From positions 132,001-196,000 of the forward strand of contig JAQSEB010000075.1 of the NCBI GenBank assembly GCA_030063045.1: a stretch of DNA of 64,000 bases, written 5' to 3'. Below are positions 24,001 through 37,066 of this stretch, piece by piece. Within the stretch, counting starts at the first letter, position 1. Every line of letters begins with the position of its first letter. Made by a program: the position numbers and the translations under genes. Source of the stretch: Pratylenchus scribneri. Its lineage: Eukaryota; Nematoda; Chromadorea; Rhabditida; Pratylenchidae. The notes below the pieces were generated by a model. It had not been told where the DNA came from, ran no database searches, and saw only the letters and a list, made by a program, of their open reading frames with translations.

Positions 24001-27000
24001 ATGACAATTCCATCCAAACGCCGTGCCCTCCTCCAAATTTTATGCATTTTCCTGTTTGAATGTTTGGAGGCAAAAAAGTTTGGCGGTTCTTCCGGTGGAT
24101 CCAATAGAGGAGTCAGCGGTGCTAGGCATAATCCTCAACCACATCCGGCACCAGGTAAAAAATAAAAAGAAAAAAATTCTAATTGAAAAAACCGACATTT
24201 TTGGGCAATAAAATAGAAAATTTAATATTTTAATAAAATGCACCAATTTCAAAGCCCCGGTATCTTAATCATGCATTATTTATGAGGGATTATTTTTACT
24301 ACAAAAATATAGGAATTGGACTGAATATTCCCCGAGGGCATCTTTTGCAATTTCTTCCTATTATTAAGTAACTTCCTACCTTTATCGCGTTTTTCAATTT
24401 TAATTAGTATTTTTAAGTATTAATTATTAGAATATTATTAATTTAAAAGAAATTGAATTTACAAAAATTTTTGAAACCAAGTATTCGCTATAATTAAATT
24501 TTTGACTTACAAGTTATTAAATTTTGGTTTAACATTAATAGATTTATGTTTTAACTTTTAATTAGGCTTAGTGGCCAAATAGGAATCTAAAAGAAAGAAG
24601 TCTGATTGGCAAAATTCTTGATGACCCTAAAAACGCCAATTTCGACACTGAAAATTCACTTGTCATTTACCTTTTTTTGTAAATTAATATACTGACGTTA
24701 ATTATTAAATTGTACCTTTAGGATTTAGGTTGGAGAGTCTGGGAAAGGCAATTACCTTTAAAATAAAGCCATCTCATTATTCCTTTTATCTACATAATTT
24801 TTGAATTATTTTTCAAACAATAATTCTTCAAAATTTTTAACTTCAGCAGGCGGAGGACAGCAGCCACATTTTGGTGGTGGCCCCGGTATGCAGCCAAATT
24901 ACAGGCCCGGAGGCGGAGGAAGGTAAGCCCGAATTTTATCCGAATAATTTTTAATTTTCATCCACTTTCTTTTACAGTTTCCATCCTGGCGGCGGTGCCG
25001 GAATGATGGGCTCACCCCAGCGCAGTTCGGCATTCAAATCAGCATTGGCCGGAGCAGCCATTGGCACTGTGGGTGGCCTTTTGGCCTTCGAAGCAGGTTT
25101 GACCATATTTTAATTTTATTTTTACAAATATTCTCCTAGCCAAAATATTAATTGATTCGATTTTTTATTAATCGATTCAACACCTTCTGGATGGAATACA
25201 ATACCTTTTACAAATATCCACATAAAAAAATTTAAGAACTGGAACAAGTCAAAAGTAGTCCTTCCAATAGATAAATTAACATCCTAGAAAATATAAAATA
25301 TATTAAATTACGCCATTTTCTTCACTAGAAACCTAGCCTGTTTAAAAATTAAAAATAGATAAGATTAAACTAATATACCTATTAGGAGAATGGCTTTCTG
25401 CGTTATCAATTCATTTTAATTTACCTATTATCTTTTAAATAAGAGCTTTGTTTAGGCCATCATTTTGGTGATAATTAAATAATTAACGAAATAAAATTTG
25501 CCATATTTTCTCTATTAGAGGCCTACTCTCTAATAAGATCCTACCTTATTTAGAGATATTCTGAAAAAATAATTACATAAGGGAATAGAGAAAATACGGT
25601 ATAAGTGAATAAAATCATCATTTTTCCATTCAAATAAATTTCCCATTGCTTTAGGCAAGGCCATCATCCACTCCTTCGATCGACCATTCCATTATGAGAA
25701 TCGAGATTATTATTGGGGGCAAGAATATGCAAAACGTCGACCGGATGAGCACATTTGCACTTACAGTTTTGACCAATTAATTGCCGAGACGACACCAACC
25801 ACAACGACTACGGTGGCCACCCCATCGGAAGGGGCCAATCCGGCCACCACAACTCCATCGCCGGAACAGGCATTGGCACATGTAAGTGACAAGAATATGT
25901 TTATATTATTTAAATGCATATTTGGTCATTTTGGTAAGCTCAATGCCAACATTTATAAATATGGCCAAGTCCATGATAAATATTGACATTTGGCCTAACA
26001 AGATTGGTATTAATTGGATAAAATGAGAGAAAGATTACTAATTGGCTTTCCAGATAAGCCAATAGAATATGCTTCAAATTAATATATTATTAAATATTGT
26101 ATTTTGAAACATTAACAAACATAATCGACAACATTAATAAACCCTTATAATCAATCTCTGCTGATAAATTTGAATAATTCTAAATTCTATTTTTATTAAT
26201 TTACAGGCCACATTCCCGAATGGAACCAGACCAAAGCAGGTTAATATTTATAATAATGATAATTATTAATCTAGCCATAAAAATCATTGAATTAATAAAC
26301 TTTCTTGATAGTAAAGTCAGCATTTTTAAAGCAACAAAACTTGGCCTTTCTTTTAAACCTTTCATATCAAATAAACTCTAATAAATTTAAAACTTTTTTC
26401 TCTTAATAAGCCCTGTCTAAATCAGCCCTAAAATTTAGATTGGCTAGTTTTGTAAAATGCTAATTTGACGCAAAATAGTAAATTCAATGATTTTATTGGT
26501 ATTTATTAATATTATATATATATGGAAAATAATCAGAATAAAATAATGTCCCATTTTGTACATAGATTGTATGGACCTGTAAAAATTCGGAAATATGTTG
26601 CGGCACTGAATGCTGCCCTTCCCCACAATCCGTCTCCAGGGCCGATGGAAGCAGCAATGGTGGTGGCGCATTGTCCACTTTTGGCAAAATTCTGCTTATG
26701 TACGTTTTTATTTTTATTCATGTCCTATTTTTGAAATTAAAATTATTCCATATTTTATCCAATTTTGGCCTCTTAAAATTAATTGTTCCCCTTAATAAGT
26801 CAATTGGTGATAAGATGAATTTAGCATTGTTTCTTTCATATAAATTTTGGAAATGAAAAATTGGATGCCATATGATATGAGTCTTGTTAGAATACCATCA
26901 CCGCCCATTTGGCATTTGGTTCTTTTTTAATGTTCATAAGCCTAAATGGTCTTGAATTCCGTCATTTTAACACAATTATATGAAAAACAATCTTGAGGAT

Positions 27001-28492
27001 GATGGTCCTCGATTTTGGGTTTATAAATTTTGGTTAAAAAGTGCAAGCGTATGCGATTATATGAAAATTTGATTCCTTACTTTGGTCCTTTTTCACATGA
27101 AAATTAATAAAATTTATTCCAACAAGTAAATTTCAAATAATTGTCTCCCATTTTCGAATGTTTCAGTATCACCATTGTTGGCCTTCTCCTTTGTTGTTGT
27201 TGTGTGGCTGTGGCCTACAAATTTTGCCGATCCGCATTCGACAGGTCCACATTTTACTATTCCACCTCATTTCGCCAAAATGATGAACATATTGTTTGCC
27301 TTTAATTAATTAATCCCCCACCCCTCGCATTTATTTTTGAAATTTACTTGCCAAATTAATATAAATCTCACAGTCAATTTATTTGTTGTTTTTTTTCTTA
27401 TTTGAAATTTAATTTATTTATTCTATTTTGCGGATATTTACCTACCGCTTAAATATTTTTTGATTATAAATTAGTAGAATTAAAGAAATTAAATTTATCC
27501 AAACAAATATTTCGATCAAAATTCGGCATAGAATTTTGTGCAAGAAATAATAAGCAAATTTAGTTGCAGAGCCAACATTTGGATGAATTGATTTGTGATA
27601 GAAATAGAATTAGTGAATATGTATGAATAGTGAATTTGATGAAATTAATAAAAAAATTATGAGCAAAAAAGCAATAAAATAGACTAAAATCGGGCAATTT
27701 TCGTTGTTTTTGATCAATCATTTTGACAAAAAATATTCCAACGAACCTAATTATGAACATAACTCGATCTTATAAAAGTTCTATTAAATTAGGGAACACG
27801 AAATTTAGTTGGCCATTTTTGTGATCCTAAATATAATAATTTTGCAGTTTTATGCCCAGAGGCAACAACAATTCAAATAATCAGCAGCAACAATATGACA
27901 ATGATGGCCAAGAGCGATATGATAACATGGGCGGCGGATACGGTCAACAACAACAACCATATTATAATAATCAAGGTGCATAATAATTATAATATTTTTG
28001 CAACACAAAATAGGTATTTAATATAGGAAAAAAAAGAGAAATATAACCAACTTAAAAATAATTAGCTTTGAACATTAAATCTGGGGGATTAGGAAGGAAA
28101 AATCCACATTTTATAGCCTTAACCTCGAAATAAATTACTGTAATAAATATTTTTATTAATTTTGATATTAAATATATTTTTTTTAATTATAAAATTTATT
28201 TAAATACTCCAAATTCTATATAAAAATTACTAAATTTTAGTAACATTAAATAAATAATAAAATAATAAAAAAATTAAAATAAATTTTAAAAAATAATTTA
28301 AATTCAATTTTAAAAAATAAATTAATTTAAATATATAATTTGTGAATATATTTTTCAGCACAAAGTTATCCAATGCAACCGTATGTCGGCTCAACCCCAG
28401 CACCGAATGCCTATCCTCAGGCACCTCAACCACCCGCCCAATATCCCGCATATCCGCCAGCCCCAGGCTATTATGAAGGCCAAAAATATTAA
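24001..28492 (+). CDS. CX-module single-pass membrane protein
   Basis: Nine exons join without a frame break: 24001-24154, 24847-24922, 24978-25096, 25655-25881, 26207-26239, 26566-26699, 27167-27244, 27848-27975 and 28359-28492. Order of domains: an N-terminal signal peptide; a Gly/Pro-rich stretch; an AGAAIGTVGGLLAFEAG hydrophobic Ala/Gly segment; then the nematode CX module with KAIIHSFDRPF, a YYWG motif, a Thr/Pro insert, FPNGTRPKQIVWTC and the cysteine cluster ICCGTECCP. A transmembrane helix at about ILLIITIVGLLLCCCC follows, then a cytoplasmic Gln/Asn- and Pro/Tyr-rich tail (PxY-like repeats). CX modules are known mainly from nematode membrane proteins of unclear function. The tail's Gln/Asn and Pro-Tyr bias suggests protein-protein interaction. 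Confidence 0.88.
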
Positions 28493-29428
28493 AAAAATCA
28501 ATCAAAAATTGTGAATATACATGACAATTCGAATGATTTAATTCTTTTCTATTCCTTTCCCATTTTATGGTCAATTTTTATTCCTTCGGTAATGTTTTTA
28601 CTTTTCTAAATCCCCCCCCCCCCCCCCCCCGATGAATTCCATAATTTTTACAAAAAAGAATGACCGTCGAAATTTTCTATAAAGATATTATTATTTATTT
28701 AATATTATTTTTACAAAAGATTTAACATAATTACAAGAAAATGAAAAGAGAATATTGGAAATTTCATACAAGCTTTGATAGATTTGCTGGTCAATTACTT
28801 GAAAAATTAGACAAATATTCTTTTAAATAAAAATCCCAATTCATTGAATGAGACTTCTAGAAATTGAAAAAGGCTTTCAGTCGGTATCCGGATATTAGGA
28901 ATTCGGGAGTACCGAAAAAATTCCAAAATAAATAGCTTTTTCAATTTAATTCCCTCTATTACCCCAAGAAATCCGGTCCAGGCCCAGTCTCTTGTTAATA
29001 ACAAAAAATTTCTACATTAATTCCCTAATTTAAGGCGCAATCTATATTATTTATATCATAAATGAATTCATGGTAAAAATTGATTGTTGAAAATATTCGA
29101 TAAAATTGATAGTATGTCCGGAAAAAAATTGGCGAATTTTGGTAGGGTATAGTTAGAATAGAATTAGTTTATTAATTGGTTAAATATGCTTAATTTAGTA
29201 AATTTGACTGTATGTGTGAATCATGGAGGGCCAAAATTTGTGTGGCGGAAATTTTTTACCAACTATTTCTATGACAAATGAATTTTCCGTTTTTGTTAAA
29301 ATTATTTTTAAACAACTGACATGCCCAAAAAATTTCCATAATTACTATTTACCGATGTAAAATTTTTTGAGGTCCTCTGCATATTTGTTTAACTTCTATA
29401 TTTGTCCAATTCATATCCATTTATTAAA
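28493..29428. other. Convergent intergenic region
   Basis: This region lies between the ends of the plus-strand CX gene and the minus-strand lectin gene. It contains the C19 run at 28612-28630 and otherwise AT-rich sequence without coding signal. Confidence 0.5.
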
Positions 29429-30476
29429 TTAAATATTTTCCTGTAATCCTGCCGCCGATTGCTCGTTTAGAAAACCTGAAGGAAATTCAAAAAAATTATT
29501 TGAATACTATTTGCCTTTTTATTTTTACCATTCGCATTTATGGGAAATGCCCGGCAGACAAATCCTTTTGGCGTATTTGGATCGGTCCATGGCACAAATG
29601 GGGCAAATTGGTGGAGAACATCCTGCTCAACAGCTGTACCATCCTCGTAATTGTCGGCACCGTACATCACACCAATCCAAAATTTGTGCAAATCTTTGAA
29701 TAAAATAATTCATATTTTGATAAAATCAAATTTTTTTTATAATTTTTATTGTATTGACATATTATTTAGGGAAATTAATTAGATCAATAATTTTCTTTCC
29801 CAATTAAATTTGGATAGTCTAATGTACGGTTTAGCAATTCATTTGTACAAATTCCTATTCCGGCAATGGTCGGTCAGCCATTAAATAAATAAACTTATTT
29901 AAATCTAATCTCAATTTTTAATCGATGATTCGTGCCCTTTTTCCATTTTTCTTCATTTTCTAGTTAGAAAATTCCACTCACTATTTTTAATTCCTACATG
30001 AAATGATTTCTTTAGTCTATTCTTCTATAGAATAAGGAATAATTTTAACAGCCTTAATTAAAGAAAAAATTATAAAACAGGCGCCACCGCCAAAAAATAA
30101 TATTTACAATGGTAAAAATTGCCAATTTTCATTTTGATATTTTGATAAATATTTATTTAATTACCAAAATTCTCCACAATAAATTGGAATTCTGCCATTG
30201 AATGGACGGAAGTATAATTGGCACCAAATTTGCCGCATTGTTGATTTCCATAGGCAAAAGGAAGTTTTGGCTCTTGGATGCCAAGGAAACAAAGTTGATT
30301 GCGAAAATTCAACCAACCATCGCCGCAAACAATTTCCATCGTTGTTTGTTGGGCCAGTTCGTAATCTTTTTCTTTTTGATTTTCTACAATGTCAACTCCA
30401 TTTGCATTACCATAATCCAACGAAGCCGCTGCCTTATCATCCGCCGATGATTTCGCTGCCAATTTTTTAAGCATTC
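29429..30476 (-). CDS. C-type lectin domain protein (5' exon not found)
   Basis: Three exons, 30476-30165, 29693-29529 and 29475-29429, keep one frame (phases 1 and 1). The first carries an Ala/Lys/Asp-rich leader and the start of a C-type lectin-like domain: CGDGWLNFRNQLCFLG, then YGNQQCGKFGANYTSVHS. The second gives FWIGVMYGADNYEDGTAV and ends in FVCRAF, matching the FWIG and W-x-DG landmarks of the fold with YEDGT in place of W-x-DG. The usual calcium/sugar motifs (EPN or QPD plus WND) are not evident, so carbohydrate binding is uncertain. The exon at 30476 begins GA-ATG directly after a splice acceptor. The ATG may therefore be the start after a non-coding exon, or an upstream exon with a signal peptide is missing. 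Confidence 0.7.
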
Positions 30477-31013
30477 CTATAAAATTAAAAGAATGATATA
30501 GGTTTCAATATGTAATTCAAGTTAAAATTTTCTTGCATAGCCAAAATTATGGCCAAATAGAAGTTTTTTTAAATTATTGAAGTGTTTTTCATTAAAATTT
30601 GAAATTTTTTATTCTTGTTTATCTGATGGAAAATATTAGGGAGTTTTAATTAACTTTACAAATTTAAATTTTACTAGAAATTTTGCCAGTGAAAATTTGT
30701 ATTTAGCATTTTGCTTAATTAATTATGGACAATAAATTCACATAAAAACAATATTAATTGAAATCACAATATTGGGCAAAGATAACATATTTAGTGAGTA
30801 TTCTAAAATTGTGAATTTAGGGTTTTACAATCACAATTGTGTTTTATCAGAATAGGCATACAATTTTAAGATTAATTTGTTAAAAGATAAAACATTGGCA
30901 AATTGAAAAAATCAGACTTGCATAATTAACTTGTTTCAATTTTAAACTCGAATTTAATTAATTTTCTCCATTTTTTGAATAAAGCCAATTATTTTAGCAG
31001 CCCTACAATAAAG

Positions 31014-31720
31014 CGCGTTACGACACTTGCGGATGAGACATTTGCGGACCGACATTTGCGGACCGACTTTTGCGGACGACATTTGCGGATCGACTTTTGC
31101 GGACCGACTTTTGCGGACGACATTTGCGGATGCGACATTTGCGGACGACATTTGCGGACCGACATTTGCGGATTATTTGTATTTGTTAAACAAGTATTTT
31201 AGGATTACTCTATTTGAAAAATTTTTACGAATCTTTTCGTCAAAATTATTGCTCAATCGAGGCACCCTGATGAGAGGAGCCCAAATCTGTCGTTTGTTTG
31301 CATAAAACCTAAGAGTAAAAAAGTTATGACCATTTTTAATTTCGCAATTGGGCTAAGATTAGGGGCTAGGTTTAGGGTTAGGGTTAAGTTTAGGGCTTAT
31401 GGGCTCGGAGCATAGGATTCTTAAAGAAGTCTAACATATCGCAGGGTACAGGGTTGTAATTTCGTCAAAAAATAGCGCAAATATCGGAGCATGGAATTTA
31501 CAGATTTTAAAATATATTTTCTATATTCATTTTTAATATTTTGTTGGCTAATCCGGAAAATTCAACTATAGTAGGGTCCGCAAATGTCGTCCGCAAATGT
31601 CGGTCCGCAAATGTCCAATCCGCAAATGTCGTCCGCAAATGTCGGTCCGCAAATGTCGTCCGCAAATGTCGGTCCGCAAGTGTCGTCCGCAAATGTCCAA
31701 TCCGCAAGTGTCGGCATGCC
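31014..31720. mobile_element. Foldback-type element with repeat-array inverted ends
   Basis: The left end (about 31023-31170) is a tandem array of ACATTTGCGGACG / ACTTTTGCGGACCG units. The right end (about 31575-31712) is the same array in inverse orientation (GTCCGCAAATGTC units). They flank about 400 bp that includes a telomere-like GGGTTAGGGTTA stretch at 31374-31392. The direct repeat CAATAAAG occurs immediately outside both ends (31006-31013 and 31721-31728), consistent with an 8-bp target duplication. The outermost inverted bases match only partly beyond GACACTTGCGG. No transposase is present, so the element is non-autonomous. Confidence 0.65.
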
Positions 31721-31746
31721 CAATAAAGTAAACGCATCTAATTAAT

Positions 31747-31971
31747 CTATTTAGAAGATATAAGCTTTAAATTTGCTTTATTGTAATTCAATAAAAAGTC
31801 CTCCAAGTCATTCCAACTTCCAAAATAAACCATATGAATTAAAAAGAAAAAAAAGTTGAGTCGATCGCCCGCTTCAACGGAAAGCGAGGCACGTTTTTGG
31901 CATTTCTGCCCGGCTGTGTTCAGCTGATTTAGAGTTGTGGACGATGGGGACTTGGATGTGGAACAGCCCAT
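31747..31971 (-). CDS. Possible first exon of a protein with an MGCSTSK N-terminus
   Basis: An ATG at 31971 opens MGCSTSKSPSS, a good match to an N-myristoylation (Met-Gly) plus palmitoylation (Cys3) membrane-anchoring start, followed by Ser/Lys-rich sequence. The frame then enters a low-complexity Phe run, so the true exon end is unclear. A relatively GC-rich block (32040-32265) ending in a TATATATAG sequence at 32270-32278 lies upstream and could be promoter sequence. No domain is recognised, and linkage to the lectin gene downstream is not supported. Confidence 0.28.
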   Translation of the reverse strand: MGCSTSKSPSSTTLNQLNTAGQKCQKRASLSVEAGDRLNFFFFLIHMVYFGSWNDLEDFLLNYNKANLKLISSK

Positions 31972-32289
31972 TTTCCCGTAGATTGTTTTTACATACAATC
32001 CATCACCGTCAACCATCAACGAACAAGGCACAGGCATTCACGGCTATTCGTCGCTTGCCGGCCAGCCAATTTGCAGTCGTCACCGCAATGGCTATAGCCA
32101 ACAGACAACTTTCACCCTAGCACTGTGTACCGTTTCACAATCGTCATTGTTACTTTGGTCTCCTCATTCGCATCAGATTGCCAGCGGGAACGGTACACTC
32201 ACAACTCTTCACTGCCCATGCGGCGCCCCCTCGGCCAAGCGATCGACATGAGAGGCAGAAATTTCAGCTCGTATATATAGAAAAGGGAG

Positions 32290-33431
32290 ATGACTCTGAG
32301 GATTTGTTTATGGGAAGCAAATGACAGGTAAAGTAAGAAGGGAAAAGAGGCAAGCTCAATCCTTCCTTTCACACATTTCTTTTCTGTTCAAAATTTACAT
32401 TATCTCTCTTCATCATATTTCAATCTTTTTATTAATTTAAAAGTAGGCGAAAAAGACATGGTGATGACTGATGAGCTCAATTTGATGATGATATTCAACT
32501 ATTATCCATAAATATAAGAAATTTAGGAATAAATAATAATAGGAGGCCATAATAATTATTTGAATGTTATGGCCAGGATGGCTGGAGAGATTTACATTTG
32601 ATCTTTTGGCCTTAAATATGCTGCTTTTTTTGTAGAATTGCTCAAATTTGGCTTTGCATAGATATTGGTTTTAAAACTCTGTTTTCGGCTTTTGAAAAAT
32701 TGTTGGTTTTCGATCTATTTTCTGTTTTAAAGAGCAAAATTCCCAATTTCTGTTTTAAATTTCATCAATTTTCTCAAATCGTCGAAACCGATCTTTAAGC
32801 AACCCTACTTTTTAGACATTAACCTTAATTATTATCCCAAATATACCTTCATTCTGACTTAGTCGATGTACAGATGCATAATGGAGTGGTAAAATTGTTG
32901 AAGAAAAGAGGAGTAAAATAAATGAGAGGATTTCTGGGCCAAGGCAAAAATGATTTATGGCCATTTTAATTAAATTAAACCAACACTGCTGGCTTAAATG
33001 AAAATGAGGAGAGACGGGAGATGTATAAAAATGGATTTTAGGGAGAAAAATTGGAGATTGGAGGGAATTAAATTTAAAATGTAAATTTTCATATCCTCCA
33101 CTAAATTTTTCAAATTATTTGGAAGAAAGCTGAACAAACTTTCCGCTGAATAGTTGATTTTTACTTACAATGAAATTTTGTGACGAAATCTTTTAAAATC
33201 TAATCCAAATGGAGAACATTATTTTTTGAATTAAACTCAAATGAGCACATTAATTTTTCTGAACTAATTATGCCCTTACCTAACAAAAGTCATTGAAATT
33301 TAAACAAATTGTCTTGTTTTGGGTTAACCACATAAATTTTTAGTATATTTTTTTGGAAAATGTATTTAAATTCTACAAAATTTATGCAAATTCGAAATAT
33401 TTTCATTTCATTTCATCAAATTTTTATGCTA
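32290..33431. other. Intergenic region, no gene supported
   Basis: AT-rich sequence between the MGCSTSK candidate and the 3' end of the cytidine deaminase gene. No open frame with splice or domain support was found on either strand. Confidence 0.5.
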
Positions 33432-34131
33432 TTATTCCTTCTTATTGCCTTCTTCTTTATTAAATTTCTCCAATTCTTTGGGCGTAAATGCCATTGGAAG
33501 AAGTTCATAGACGCTGGAAACTTTCAAAGCCTTGCTGGTCCGAGAATACATCAAAACCTTGGAATGAATAGGAATTGAAATGTTAATTTTTATTGGAATT
33601 AGACAACTGGAAAATTGCCAAATTCCACCAAAAATTGGCGACAAATCCCACATGGTGATCCGGGCTCCGACAAATCCACTATAAGAAAAAATGTTTGGAA
33701 TGAATAATTAGTTCCAATTTTTCTACCAACGACAGCGATTGCCTTAGGCCGAAATTCCGCTGGACCAATCGAACTAATTGCTGCACAAATTGCACTCCTT
33801 TCGGCACAAATTGTCCCTCCAAATGAAGCATTTTCGATATTTGCTTTAAAATTAAGAAAATAAAATAGAACAAAATTCATATGGATATTTTAGTGAAATT
33901 AAAATATTATAATTATGATTTTAAAATAGCAAAGAAACCAACCTCCTTTGAAAATTACACCTTTGTCTGTAAGCAATGCTGCGCCAACTCGAAATTTGCT
34001 GTAAGGGCAATACTGAAAAAATTAATGTATTAAATGAATAGAAATAAATAATAAATTTTTACTGCATTCTCTTGGGCAATCAGTGCGTTTTCAATTAAAG
34101 TTTTCTGTTCTTCCGGGCTAATAGATTCCAT
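33432..34131 (-). CDS. CDA: Cytidine deaminase
   Basis: Five exons (34131-34063, 34012-33943, 33843-33727, 33678-33608, 33557-33432) give a complete 150-aa protein, the usual length for homotetrameric cytidine deaminases. These hydrolyse cytidine/deoxycytidine to uridine/deoxyuridine in pyrimidine salvage. The Zn site is intact: TICAERSAI (Cys ligand and catalytic Glu) and SPCGICRQ (two Cys ligands). Other family landmarks are YCPYSKFRVGAAL, NIENASFGG and the C-terminal VYELLPMAFTPKEL. The start at 34131 (MESISPEEQ) is the only ATG giving a family-length N-terminus. All introns are short, except that the fourth donor (GTTGTC) is weak. The next feature upstream is the giant element, about 490 bp away. 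Confidence 0.93.
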
Positions 34132-34518
34132 TTTAAATTAATTTTTCTGAAATTTGGTACAAAGTTTTCATATAAATTGGCTATTTTTGTATCAAATTTT
34201 ATTAGTCTATATTTGGGAATATTGAAACCATTTTTACGATTCTTTTTATTTAAATAGACAGAGATATGTGGTTTGGTGGAAAGTGGAATGGTGTTATTGT
34301 CATTCAATATATGAATAATTAATTCATTCCCAAATCCTGCGTGAATTAATATGACAGGAAAATTGGAAACGTGGAAAAGGGAATGCAATAGTAAAAATTG
34401 ACAGAATAGAATATTAATTCAAAAGTAGTAAAATTAGGCAGAGTTAAATTGATTAGGAATTCATTTTAATTTGTGGATAAAATGCTTAAATATGAGAATA
34501 TTTCCGCTAATTATTAAA

Positions 34519-34583
34519 TTTATAAACGGATACTATTTATTTTGCAGAAAAGAGTATTGAATTTGCAGAAATGGATATTATGT
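34519..34583 (+). repeat. Inverted repeat flanking the giant element (left copy)
   Basis: This sequence contains TATTTATTTTGCAGAAAAGA and AGAAATGGATAT. It recurs as reverse complement at 48176-48240 with a few indels, just outside the right LTR. It therefore pre-dates the LTR element or forms an outer inverted repeat around it. Confidence 0.7.
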
Positions 34584-34617
34584 CTCATTTCTTTTAGGCC
34601 ATATAACTTGGCCATAT

Positions 34618-35030
34618 TGTAAGGCTGCGCGCCTCTAGAAGGAATAAAGCAATTTAATTCAATCCCAAATATCCAAACATTTTTCCACTCCTAATTCACC
34701 TTTCTTATTTCCCAATCACATTCCACATTTCCATCAAATCGCTGAGATTATGGCTTTCTCATATCTTCCGCGGAAGTTCCATTAGTTTCTCCCAGATCCA
34801 TCCCATCTCCGCCCATTATCCGGCCAATATAAACTTAGCCATTCTCTGGTTAATCGGTCAGTTCGGCAGCCACAAGGAGATCTCCAATCAACCAGCTTTT
34901 CCCCACTTTCCCCGCAATATCCCGCGGGATACGAATACGACAGTCCGTTTTCCTCCCCATTTTCCATTCACAACTTTCAACTCTGAGAGACAGGAGGATA
35001 GGCACTGGGTTCGGGTCCCCGCGCTTTACT
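34618..35030 (+). repeat. Left LTR-like direct repeat (413 bp)
   Basis: It reads as identical to 47683-48095. It contains AATAAA near its start (34644), a TATAAA-like ATATAAAC at about 34809, and two element-type hairpins, CTTCCGCGGAAG (34765-34776) and ATCCCGCGGGAT (34919-34930). A 61-codon open frame on the minus strand is present in both copies and is most likely incidental. Confidence 0.92.
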
Positions 35031-35048
35031 GGTAGCACCGAATGGTTC
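35030..35048 (+). promoter_or_regulatory. Primer-binding-site-like sequence (initiator tRNA-Met type)
   Basis: TGGTAGCACCGAATGGTT starts on the last base of the left LTR. It matches the complement of the 3' end of eukaryotic initiator tRNA-Met (TGGTAGCAGAGGATGGTT) at 14-15 of 18 positions. This tRNA is a common retroelement primer. The four central mismatches make priming uncertain. Confidence 0.5.
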
Positions 35049-37066
35049 CTCGACTACGCCTAAGAATGTTTCACAACCGGACGTATTGATGGAGGCAAAA
35101 TTGAGGACATCAAGAGGCAATGACAACCACTTATGCCAGGATCGAAAAAGGTGGGATGTTTTGGGCTCGCTGACTCAACCTGCAGGCAAATATAGTGTGC
35201 GCACTTCTTTTACCAAATTCCCGGGTCCCATAGCGCATTCATTAAATTGATATAAGAGCGCGTGGAAGGCTCCTTTGCCCTATTCCCTTGCAATTTTCGC
35301 CCTTATTGTGTAAAATTATGATTTAGCAAGGAAGAATAAAATGTTAAGAAATTGTTGGGCTTTTTATCCTTTTGTCTTGTTATTTGATGGAGCACTCAAA
35401 ACATATAAATTTGATTTTTGGGCGACCCTGAGGGGTACAAACAAGTTTTGTCAAAATGATTAAAAATAATTGAAATAAGATGAAAAATAATCACTGAATG
35501 AATCAAGTATCCCAATCATGAAAGTAATTGAAAATTTTTGAATAAAATTAAATTCTGAATATTTCCGCGGGCATTATTCCACTTCAAAATTCAGAAGGGC
35601 AATCAAGTAGAAATAAAAGCAAATGTGAATTTTATCTGGGAATGCCCTTTTACCCTTGAATACTGCGAGCTTAACAATTCCTTCGAAAAGGACTAGAAAG
35701 CGCGATGTGCTCTTGAAAGATTCCTCGCTCATTTGCTTATCTGACAATTTTGGAACCATGGAGTAAAAGTCGAATCTAATATTTTAGGAAAGCTTATTCA
35801 ATCCCCGCGGGGATCAAGAAAGTTTATCTTTTTCACATATTGCGACTAATTTTCATTATTTATTATGACTTAAAAACTATTTTCTTTTGGAAGTATAATT
35901 TATCTGATTTTGGTCAGACCAATCTACATTTTCTCAGTGACTTTTCTTTCGTCAAAAATGTCCTTCCCAGCCAAATGCAAATTAGGGTCTATCTTCGGGG
36001 CAAAATGTCTGTCCCCCATTGTGCGCCATTTGCCCTTCTTTCAAAAGTTGTCCCAGGGAAAGGAGGAAATTTATTGAACAAAGTCCATTTTCTGCTCCCA
36101 AAGAACCGAATAACCATCCACTTTCCCAGGAATGAAGAATCACAATTACTTTGAAGCAAGCGGGTTTATTCTATCTCCTTCCCATTCCATTAATTCATTC
36201 ACATTTCTCAATAAATATTTCCAATTTCGCCGCAGCGAACGAACATCTTATAAAGTGGATGTGTAATTGTTAATAGAAAAATTGAACATTGCTCGGGCCT
36301 ATCGGCCGCTTTTCCGTTCCCATCCATTATCATCCTCCCATACCGCCATTCTCTTTAATCCAATGGAATAAGGGGGGATTATTTGCGAATGTTTCCCACG
36401 CTTGAGAGGAATAAAGAAAAGGGAAATGAGAAGAAAGAATACTGTAGGAAAAAGGACAATAACCGGATAATAAACAATGGCCTAAAAGACAATAGATTGA
36501 TGAATTTCATCTTCAATTAACCAATCCCTGAGGGGATCTAACAATTTAAAAATAAGATAGTTGAGGCACCTTTGAATTCTTTTCCAGAATTAAATGTCCA
36601 TCAAATTAATGGACGATATTTACCAAAATGACGAATGAATAAATATGAATCGGTCCCTCTCTTGCTCAACTACTACATTCACAATTGGATTTATGAGTCG
36701 GGGAAATTGAAGGGACAATCCCAGATGAAGTAGTCCTTTCCCAGACAATTGACCCCGAATCGCGACGGCTTCGGCTTTCCTTCTCCTTGTCAGAATCTGC
36801 CTAGAGCAAAAAATTGAGCATATCAAAGATTTTCTAATAAAAATGCCCTATACTCCTTTTAATGTCAATGTCCATTTTTGTGAATGAAAGTAATAGTCCA
36901 ATTACCTAAATTATATTTGAGAGCTAAAATTCAGCAAAAGGTGCCAATAAATCGCGCGCGATATTCGCATATTCTATCTTTCAATTGAATAATGCTTTTT
37001 TTTCTGATCCATTTCCTGTCACATTCTCTAGAATTCTGCATTACTTAAAATTTTTATTGTGAGCAG
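35049..37066 (+). other. Element 5' region without a recognised gene
   Basis: Two kilobases after the left LTR without a convincing open frame on either strand. It includes ATATAAGAG at about 35250 and two element hairpins, ATCCCCGCGGGGAT (35801-35814) and ATCCCTGAGGGGAT (36524-36537). It probably acts as leader/U5-like untranslated sequence. Confidence 0.4.

Noticed and set aside
31368..31395. A true telomere or chromosome end
   Set aside because: Only about three TTAGGG-like units, and unique genes lie on both sides.
34782..34967. 61-aa minus-strand open frame present identically in both LTRs
   Set aside because: It is conserved only because the LTRs are identical copies. It has no domain and no initiation context.
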